Of a stretch of DNA of 10,677 nucleotides, positions 5,893 through 10,677 are shown in pieces; position 1 is the first letter of the stretch, and every line of letters starts with the position of its first letter. The stretch spans positions 1 through 10,677 of the forward strand of contig JBEEMV010000036.1 in the NCBI GenBank assembly GCA_041192505.1, read 5' to 3'. The DNA is from CAIODY01 sp041192505 (GTDB lineage Bacteria > Bacteroidota > Bacteroidia > Chitinophagales > CAIODY01). Below the pieces are notes generated by a model. The model was given only the letters and a program-made list of their open reading frames with translations. It was not told the origin of the DNA and made no database searches. Both the position numbers and the translations under genes were made by a program.

Positions 5893-6687
5893 ATGAGCAC
5901 CAAAGAATTTAACACCATCGTATACGCAGTTGAAAATAATATTGCCACAATTACTTTAAATCGCCCTGATGTATTTAATGCATTTAATGATGAAATGAGT
6001 TTTGAATTGCAAGATGCCTTGAAATTGGCTACCAACGATACTTTGGTAAGAGTGGTAGTATTTACAGGTAATGGCAAAGCATTTTGTAGCGGACAAGATT
6101 TAAAAGCCATAAAAGATATGACGGGCAAACGAGATTTGAGTGAATCGTTGTACAAGCGCTACAACCCAATTGTACGGGCAATGCGTAATATGCCAAAACC
6201 AATTATTTGTAAATTAAATGGTGTGGCGGCTGGTGCTGGTTGCAGTTTAGCCATTGCATCTGATATAATTGTAGCGGCCGAAAATGCCAGTTTGATAGAA
6301 GTATTTGTAAACGTTGGATTAGTATTAGATAGTTGTTCATCGTATTTTTTACCTCGAATTGTAGGCAGCACAAAAGCTTTTGAAATGAGTACCATGGGTA
6401 CAAAAGTATCGGCAAATGAGGCTTTGCAATTGGGTTTAGTAAACAAAGTGGTACCTATGGAACAACTAGATGAAGCGGTAAAATTTTATACCGATTATTA
6501 TTCAACAGCACCTACAAAAGCAGTTGGCATGATGAAAAAAATGTTGAATAAATCATTCCATTCAGATTTAGAAACCATGCTTGAATATGAAGCTTATTGC
6601 CAAAAAATAGCTGGCTACAGCAATGATTATGCTGAAGGAATTACAGCATTTAACGAGAAAAGAAAACCACAATTTAAAGGCGAATAA
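5893..6687 (+). CDS. Crotonase-family enzyme, PaaG-like acyl-CoA isomerase/hydratase
   Basis: The 264-residue product, the usual length for the family, aligns by eye with E. coli PaaG along its length. Matches include TLNRPDVFNAFNDEM (21-35), the oxyanion-hole segments AFCSGQDL (63-70) and NGVAAGAGCSLA (109-120), and the C-terminal DYAEGITAFNEKRKPQF (245-261). In true enoyl-CoA hydratases two glutamates add water to the double bond. Here those positions are S118 and F138, and an aspartate, D146 (GLVLDS), sits where PaaG has its catalytic Asp. I therefore infer a double-bond or oxepin-type isomerase rather than a hydratase. PaaG proper acts on epoxidised phenylacetyl-CoA, but no other phenylacetate genes are in the window, so the substrate is open. 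The protein is cytoplasmic. The gene is followed after 5 bases by a lipoprotein gene and preceded by a terminator. Confidence 0.88.
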   Translation: MSTKEFNTIVYAVENNIATITLNRPDVFNAFNDEMSFELQDALKLATNDTLVRVVVFTGNGKAFCSGQDLKAIKDMTGKRDLSESLYKRYNPIVRAMRNMPKPIICKLNGVAAGAGCSLAIASDIIVAAENASLIEVFVNVGLVLDSCSSYFLPRIVGSTKAFEMSTMGTKVSANEALQLGLVNKVVPMEQLDEAVKFYTDYYSTAPTKAVGMMKKMLNKSFHSDLETMLEYEAYCQKIAGYSNDYAEGITAFNEKRKPQFKGE

Positions 6688-6692
6688 ACACC

Positions 6693-7598
6693 ATGCTTAA
6701 AACTATATTAGACTTCTTCGGAAAATGCTTGTTAACGACCTCATCTTTATCTTCTCCAACAGAGAAGAATGGTATTTTTCGAAGAAGTCTAATAATTGCC
6801 ATCGTTGGATTGTTTGTGCTTGCTTCGTGTAAACATTCAAACACTTTTACAGTAAAAAATTATTGGTATAATGATTCCACTAAATTAAAAGAGCAATTTG
6901 AAGTTTTAAAATCTAAGCCATCTATTAAAGAAGGGCTTTACCAATCATTTTATGAAAATGGAAATAAAGAATTCATAAAACATTATAGCAATAATTTATT
7001 GACCGATTCGATGTTGCATTTCAACCCCAATAATGTATTAATTGAAGTAGCATTTTATAGAAATAATTTATTAGAGGGTAGTAGAATACTTTATTTCGAC
7101 AATAAAAAAATTCAATTAATAGAGCATTATAAAAACAATTTGTTAGAAGGCATAGCAGAGCAATATTATGAAAATGGCAACTTGTTAGAAAAAGGAAAAT
7201 TTATACATAACAAACGAGAAGGTAGTTGGATTTTTTATTACGAAAATGGCAACCCTAAAGAAATAGTAGAATTTAAAAATGGTTCGGAAAATGGTAACTA
7301 CCAAGGCTTTTATAATTCGGGCACAAAAAAATCATTAGGTTTTTATAAAAATGAATTAGAAGATAGTACGTGGAAAAACTACTACGAAAATGGTAAATTA
7401 ATGGAGATAGTAAATTATAAAACAGGCAAAGAAGAGGGCATTACAAAAATATTTTCGAAAGATAGTATGCTAATTAAAGAAATAACTTACCACTTAGGAT
7501 TTCCAATAAAATACCATGATTACACTACAGGCAAAGAAAGTATACACACTTACGATTTCTTAGATAATAAAGCTACAAAAACTTCAACAGATGAGTAA
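6693..7598 (+). CDS. MORN-variant repeat lipoprotein (YwqK-like), signal peptide lengthened by an inserted element
   Basis: The 301-residue product has a lipobox LASC with C46 as the likely lipidated residue, preceded by the hydrophobic stretch LIIAIVGLFVLAS, so it should be anchored to a membrane. From about residue 81 to 249 there are roughly six repeats of about 24 residues centred on YYENGN (for example EQYYENGNLLEKGKF and WIFYYENGNPKEIVEF), the MORN_2 pattern seen in the Bacteroidota 'YwqK family antitoxin' proteins. No toxin partner is visible. The 45 residues before the cysteine are unusually long. Residues 6-34 are encoded by an 85-bp inverted-repeat element plus one TA. Without them the N-terminus would read MLKTIIAIVGLFVLASC, a textbook lipoprotein signal. 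The retained FRRS before the hydrophobic core could serve as a new n-region. The gene starts 5 bases after the crotonase stop and probably shares its message. Confidence 0.8.
   Translation: MLKTILDFFGKCLLTTSSLSSPTEKNGIFRRSLIIAIVGLFVLASCKHSNTFTVKNYWYNDSTKLKEQFEVLKSKPSIKEGLYQSFYENGNKEFIKHYSNNLLTDSMLHFNPNNVLIEVAFYRNNLLEGSRILYFDNKKIQLIEHYKNNLLEGIAEQYYENGNLLEKGKFIHNKREGSWIFYYENGNPKEIVEFKNGSENGNYQGFYNSGTKKSLGFYKNELEDSTWKNYYENGKLMEIVNYKTGKEEGITKIFSKDSMLIKEITYHLGFPIKYHDYTTGKESIHTYDFLDNKATKTSTDE
6706..6794. mobile_element. 85-bp MITE-like element with TA target duplications, inside a coding region
   Basis: The element runs from 6708 to 6792. Its ends begin TTAGACTTCTTCG (6708-6720) and finish with the exact complement CGAAGAAGTCTAA (6780-6792). 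The inverted repeats extend to 21 bp with two mismatches (6708-6728 against 6772-6792). The dinucleotide TA flanks it on both sides (6706-6707 and 6793-6794), as expected for IS630/Tc1/mariner-type insertion. Inside is a nested hairpin CTTCTC-CAACA-GAGAAG (6751-6767). Element plus one TA is 87 bp, or 29 codons, without a stop in the lipoprotein frame. No transposase is encoded, so it would be non-autonomous. Confidence 0.75.
6930..7442 (+). repeat. MORN-variant protein repeats within the lipoprotein gene
   Basis: The region encodes about six units of roughly 24 residues with consensus G-x3-YYENGN-x8-YKN-x3-EG. The clearest are those beginning near protein residues 81, 129, 153, 177, 201 and 225. 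The DNA of the units has diverged, with only short shared words such as GAAAATGG, so this is an old protein repeat rather than a recent DNA duplication. Confidence 0.7.
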
Positions 7599-7605
7599 AC
7601 AGAAA

Positions 7606-9246
7606 CTATTCTTTTACAAATTTACCATTCATCACATTGTTATTAGTATCGGTAATTTTTAGTATATAAATACCGCTTGGCAAGTGTTCGGTATTCAGTT
7701 GATAGTTTATAGTATTCAGTTTTTCAACTTTTACATTTTGTTGCTGACCTAATAGATTAGTTACTACTATTGTATTTACTGCATAATTATTACTGCTTAC
7801 TATTAACTTCTCACCACAAGGATTAGGATACACAGTAATTCTATTGTTTAACTTAATATTATTAATTCCACCTACCGAAAAACTATCAACCACACAATCG
7901 GTAGTAGCAATACAATTATTGGCTGTAAAAATAGCTGCATATACACCTGGTACTTTTGGAATAAAATAATTTGAATTGGCACCTGCTATTTGCAAATTAC
8001 TATCGCATCTAATCCATTGAATGGCGCCAACACCAGTAGCATACAAAGTATCGTGCATTTGTGCAATGGCTGGGTTTAAATCAGTAACTGTTAAATGAAG
8101 CATTAGTGATGAATCGCAGCCAAATTGGTTTTGCAATATAAACCCATAATCGCCGGCTGATGTAAATGAAGAACCTGCAAAATTAAATGGCACATCTTTA
8201 CAAGTGGTATCATATATATCTGAAAATAATATTGCTGGGCGTACAAATAAATAAAGTGTAACTACCGAATCGCAAGAGTTGCCAAACGCTGGAATGGTAT
8301 CTATATAAGTTCCTGCCGCAGTTATTAAGTTGCTATTAAATTGAAAAGAACCGCCAAAGCAAATAGTATCATAAGTAGTACCAGGCGGAATAGGATTTAA
8401 TACTACCACATTTAATGCTGTAATAGAATCGCAACCCATTGTAGATGTTAGTGTATCGAAATAAGTACCAGTAGCTCGAATAGTATCGCCATAAAATATT
8501 TGATATTGCCCGTAGCATAAAGTTGAGGTATAATAAACCGAAACTTGTGAGCCACTATATTTTAATTTTAGTTGAACTAATGAATCGCAACCGGCAAATG
8601 AAACTAAGGTATCTAAATAGTTGCCCGATGTGGTTAATACCTGATTATTAAAAGTATAAGGAGTGCCACTACATAAATTTACACTATAAGAATATAAAAC
8701 AGGCGGTGGAAAAAAAGTAATACCAAGGCTTACTATTGAATCGCAGCCATCCATACTGGTTAAACTATCTACATAATTACCTGATATTGTAATATTATTA
8801 TGACCAAAATTATACACTGATCCAATACAACTATTAGATGTGAGAATAGTATTAATAGGATTACTTAATACGGCTACACAATTTGTAAATGAATCTATTG
8901 GCGTTTGCCCTATCAACTTATTAAATAAGTATAGAGTAACTGCATACGAACCATTTGTATTAATGGGTATATTAATTGAATTATTTACCGAGATGCCACT
9001 ATAGCTAATATCGCTAATAACTGATGAATTTAAACAATCAAAAGTTGAAGAATATCTAATTCGCCAAACTACTGAATCGAAATTACGACGAGAACAATTA
9101 TCCAAATTCATATTAAATGGCATACATCTACTTATTGGAAATACAATGTTTTTATGTGTCGTATCGGTAAAGCAAGCTAATTGTGCATTTGAATTATTAA
9201 ACAACAATATACAAACTACAAAAAGTATCGATTTTATAAAATTCAT
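7606..9246 (-). CDS. Secreted repeat protein with C-terminal T9SS type A sorting domain
   Basis: The 546-residue product starts with a Sec signal peptide (MNFIKSILFVVCILLFNNSNA, likely cleaved before QL). Residues 140-385 hold five units of about 52 residues, each running from an early cysteine through a SGNYxDTL-like strand to a CDS triplet: cysteines 140, 192, 244, 296 and 349, and the triplets near 168, 220, 272, 325 and 377. They are probably Ig-like beta sandwiches, perhaps with one disulfide each. Another beta domain (390-455) precedes the C-terminal sorting domain (about 466-546), recognised by ITVYPNPCGEKLIV, VTNLLGQ, LPSGIYILKI and a final GKFVKE. Such domains direct export across the outer membrane by the type IX system and cell-surface attachment or release. 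The biological role is unknown; adhesion is a guess. The stop is only 7 bases from the convergent lipoprotein stop. The ATG at 9246 directly precedes the signal peptide. Confidence 0.88.
   Translation of the reverse strand: MNFIKSILFVVCILLFNNSNAQLACFTDTTHKNIVFPISRCMPFNMNLDNCSRRNFDSVVWRIRYSSTFDCLNSSVISDISYSGISVNNSINIPINTNGSYAVTLYLFNKLIGQTPIDSFTNCVAVLSNPINTILTSNSCIGSVYNFGHNNITISGNYVDSLTSMDGCDSIVSLGITFFPPPVLYSYSVNLCSGTPYTFNNQVLTTSGNYLDTLVSFAGCDSLVQLKLKYSGSQVSVYYTSTLCYGQYQIFYGDTIRATGTYFDTLTSTMGCDSITALNVVVLNPIPPGTTYDTICFGGSFQFNSNLITAAGTYIDTIPAFGNSCDSVVTLYLFVRPAILFSDIYDTTCKDVPFNFAGSSFTSAGDYGFILQNQFGCDSSLMLHLTVTDLNPAIAQMHDTLYATGVGAIQWIRCDSNLQIAGANSNYFIPKVPGVYAAIFTANNCIATTDCVVDSFSVGGINNIKLNNRITVYPNPCGEKLIVSSNNYAVNTIVVTNLLGQQQNVKVEKLNTINYQLNTEHLPSGIYILKITDTNNNVMNGKFVKE
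8092..8829 (-). repeat. Five tandem cysteine/CDS protein repeats in the T9SS cargo
   Basis: Each unit of about 156 bases ends in a conserved GAATCGCA word on the plus strand (near 8113, 8267, 8429, 8582 and 8741), which encodes the CDS triplet on the minus strand. The repeats share the order C, aromatic-F/N, T-x-(S/A)-G-(N/T/D)-Y, D-T, CDS. Spacing is regular at 51-54 residues. Confidence 0.75.
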
Positions 9247-9302
9247 TTTAAAATATTTAATTAATGTTTTTAGATAAGATATGTATTATAACAATATAGT
9301 TG

Positions 9303-9331
9303 CATCATTTTTCATTATCTAAAAAATGATG
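9303..9331. repeat. Short inverted repeat overlapping the end of the comA-like gene
   Basis: CATCATTTTT (9303-9312) is complementary to AAAAATGATG (9322-9331), with a 9-base loop, and spans the stop codon at 9305-9307. On the minus strand no T-tract follows, so terminator activity would be weak at best. The 58-base gap to the next minus-strand gene is otherwise featureless. Confidence 0.35.
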
Positions 9332-10099
9332 AAAAGTATCGCTGCGCAAACCAATGCGTAAAGTTTCAACAGGTATTACATCATTGGGGGCAATGTTTCC
9401 TAAATTTACATTAGCACCACACAATTTTATAAACCATGTTTGTTGTGCTTTTTGAGGAGCTTCCCAAATAATTTTATCCTTTTTTATTTTAGTTAAAATT
9501 TCTTGTACCAACCCTTCACGTACTTCGCCATTACCTCTGTAAATGCCCATGTTGCCTGCTTCACGAGCTTCGGCTATTACTTTATAAGCACCAGCATTTA
9601 ATTCGGTTTCCATCAATTCAATCCATTGGTATGGTGGGAATATTTTTTCGGCATCTTTACTGCCCACTTCACTTAAAACCTTTAACCCTTTTTTGGCTAA
9701 AATTTCAATGTATTTCATTTTTTTTGAATGCGGTATTTCAAGTGAACCATCACTTACTTCTACAAATTCCATTTCGTATTTATCTAATACTTTTATATAA
9801 TCGTTAAACTGATTACGGGCTATAAATGCTTCGAACAATGTACCGCCAAAATAAAATGGAATATGATGTTTGCGATATACGGCCAATTTTTCATCTAAAT
9901 TCATGGTTACGTAAGCAGTACCAAAGCCAAGCTTTACTACATCTGTATAATGCGATGCTATGTTTAAAAAATTTTCTACTTCGGGTGTGCTTAATCCTTT
10001 ATCCATTACCATGGTAAAGCCACTATTTCGTGGTTTTACGGTACGCTTTGGTAATCCTTTTAATTCAAAGTTCTGTGTTTTAATATTTGCTTTACTCAT
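9305..10099 (-). CDS. comA: Phosphosulfolactate synthase (ComA family)
   Basis: The 264-residue product aligns by eye with the archaeal ComA enzyme. Shared segments include MVMDKGL (30-36), DVVKLGFGTAYV (53-64), FGGTLFEAF (84-92), EFVEVSDGSLEI (111-122), VLSEVGSK (141-148), ViAEARE followed by GIY (174-187), WEAPQKAQQ (212-220), NLGNIAPNDVIPVETLR (232-248) and LRSDTF (251-256). ComA is a TIM-barrel enzyme that adds sulfite to phosphoenolpyruvate to give (2R)-phosphosulfolactate. In methanogens this is the first step to coenzyme M; in bacteria it can lead to sulfolactate or other sulfonates. No comB- or comC-like gene is in the window, so the end product here is unknown. It is cytoplasmic. No clear promoter was seen in the 125-base gap upstream, which contains no gene. 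Confidence 0.88.
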   Translation of the reverse strand: MSKANIKTQNFELKGLPKRTVKPRNSGFTMVMDKGLSTPEVENFLNIASHYTDVVKLGFGTAYVTMNLDEKLAVYRKHHIPFYFGGTLFEAFIARNQFNDYIKVLDKYEMEFVEVSDGSLEIPHSKKMKYIEILAKKGLKVLSEVGSKDAEKIFPPYQWIELMETELNAGAYKVIAEAREAGNMGIYRGNGEVREGLVQEILTKIKKDKIIWEAPQKAQQTWFIKLCGANVNLGNIAPNDVIPVETLRIGLRSDTFHHFLDNEK

Positions 10100-10224
10100 G
10101 TTGTAAAAATAAGATTTAGTAATGATAAATTTTATAAAAATATTCAGATTGAAATGTTAGTAATACCAACCCGAATATTTATATAACCAATTGATACAAG
10201 ATTTATTTAAATGCGGAAGTTGGT

Positions 10225-10632
10225 TTACACAAAATAAGGTTGCAGTTTTTCAAAAAGCACTTGCGGCATATCCACCCGTTTCATATCCGCAGAGGATACG
10301 AATACAAGCGTTACTGTGCCTTGATTTAGCAATTCATTTTTATCATTAAATATTTCAGAATGAAATCTTACTTTTGATTTATTCAACTCGGTAAGTGTAG
10401 TTTTTATGGTTAATAAATCATCGTATAATGCTGGGCGAAAATATCTGATATTCATTTCTACCACGGGCATCATTACACCAATATCTTCTAGTTGCTTATA
10501 AGTAAAACCTATTTCTCTTATAGCTTCGGCTCTGCCTACTTCATAATATTGCGGATAGTTGCCATAATAAACATAGCGCATTTGGTCGGTTTCGGCGTAT
10601 CTAACTCGTATTTGTGTGGTGGCGGTAAACAT
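10225..10632 (-). CDS. Acyl-CoA thioesterase, hot-dog fold, YbgC/4HBT family
   Basis: The 135-residue product has the full usual length of the YbgC/4-hydroxybenzoyl-CoA thioesterase family. The signature RVRYAETDQMRYVYYGNYPQ spans residues 9-28, with D16 at the position of the catalytic aspartate and the GN pair at 24-25 in the active-site loop. EVGRAEAIREIG (31-42), the helix at the dimer core, follows. The strand RYFRPALYDD (63-72) and the final hydrophobic strand VTLVFVS are also typical. The enzyme is cytoplasmic, probably tetrameric, and hydrolyses an acyl-CoA of unknown chain type. In Proteobacteria ybgC is part of the tol-pal cluster, but no tol gene is visible here. A TAnnTTTG element lies 5 bases upstream of the ATG. 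Confidence 0.88.
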   Translation of the reverse strand: MFTATTQIRVRYAETDQMRYVYYGNYPQYYEVGRAEAIREIGFTYKQLEDIGVMMPVVEMNIRYFRPALYDDLLTIKTTLTELNKSKVRFHSEIFNDKNELLNQGTVTLVFVSSADMKRVDMPQVLFEKLQPYFV

Positions 10633-10637
10633 ATTTA

Positions 10638-10645
10638 CAAAGATA
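10638..10645 (-). promoter_or_regulatory. Candidate -7 element TATCTTTG very close to the thioesterase start
   Basis: Read on the minus strand, TATCTTTG matches TAnnTTTG. It ends 5 bases before the ATG at 10632, so transcription would begin at or next to the start codon, giving a leaderless or nearly leaderless message. An inverted repeat AGCAAAA/TTTTGCT (10645-10663) abuts it upstream. The window ends before any -33 further out can be judged fully. Confidence 0.35.
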
Positions 10646-10677
10646 GCAAAAGGATGTTTTGCTAATATTTATTCATT

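Noticed and set aside
5838..6446. Minus-strand open frames of 70-105 codons opposite the crotonase gene
   Set aside because: They are antisense to a full-length, well-conserved enzyme and carry no domain signature.
6693..7598. Toxin-antitoxin system suggested by the YwqK antitoxin label for MORN-variant proteins
   Set aside because: No toxin-like gene is adjacent, and the protein is a lipoprotein following a metabolic enzyme. The family label alone does not support such a system here.
9826..10017. Plus-strand open frame of 63 codons
   Set aside because: Antisense to the ComA-family gene within its conserved TIM-barrel motifs.
10100..10224. Terminator or promoter between the thioesterase and comA-like genes
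   Set aside because: Only a long-range ACCAAC/GTTGGT complement with a loop of more than 40 bases is present, and no TAnnTTTG or T-tract hairpin on the minus strand.

Overview
The window looks like a chromosomal segment from a member of the Bacteroidota. The DNA is AT-rich, and several upstream regions carry the Bacteroidota -7 promoter consensus TAnnTTTG. One secreted protein ends in a type IX secretion (T9SS) sorting domain. The lipoprotein with YENGN repeats and the large signal-peptide protein of unknown function also fit that phylum. I cannot name a genus from the sequence alone. No rRNA, tRNA, CRISPR array or intact transposase gene was seen.

Layout, left to right. Positions 1-2075 (minus) hold the N-terminal 691 residues of a large secreted protein of unknown function whose C-terminus lies outside the window. 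A 309-base divergent intergenic region (2076-2384) is rich in inverted repeats and has a candidate promoter facing each way. Positions 2385-4534 (plus) hold a tight two-gene unit: a PHBH-type FAD monooxygenase with an N-terminal CxxC/CxxC zinc-ribbon-like module, then a DUF1826-like protein with an HxD...H...R pattern suggestive of a 2-oxoglutarate/Fe(II) oxygenase. Positions 4716-5140 hold one conserved small gene broken by a one-base frameshift next to an A5 run. The region 5141-5430 carries a cluster of small palindromes, two of them with an identical TTGTA loop. A small membrane protein with cysteine at every third residue (5431-5808) follows and ends in a clear intrinsic terminator.

Positions 5893-6687 encode a crotonase-fold enzyme. 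Its active site resembles the PaaG isomerase: both hydratase glutamates are absent and an aspartate is present. It is followed after 5 bases by a MORN-variant lipoprotein (6693-7598). An 85-bp element with 21-bp terminal inverted repeats and TA target duplications sits inside this lipoprotein's signal peptide and keeps the frame. Convergent to it, on the minus strand, are a T9SS-exported repeat protein (7606-9246), a ComA-type phosphosulfolactate synthase (9305-10099) and a YbgC-type acyl-CoA thioesterase (10225-10632).

The most notable observations are the in-frame MITE-like insertion that lengthened a lipoprotein signal peptide by 29 residues, the zinc-ribbon monooxygenase paired with a putative Fe(II) oxygenase behind an operator-like promoter, and the frameshifted small gene. 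I see no defence system or obvious gene cluster of known pathway. Most of the window is housekeeping and envelope genes.
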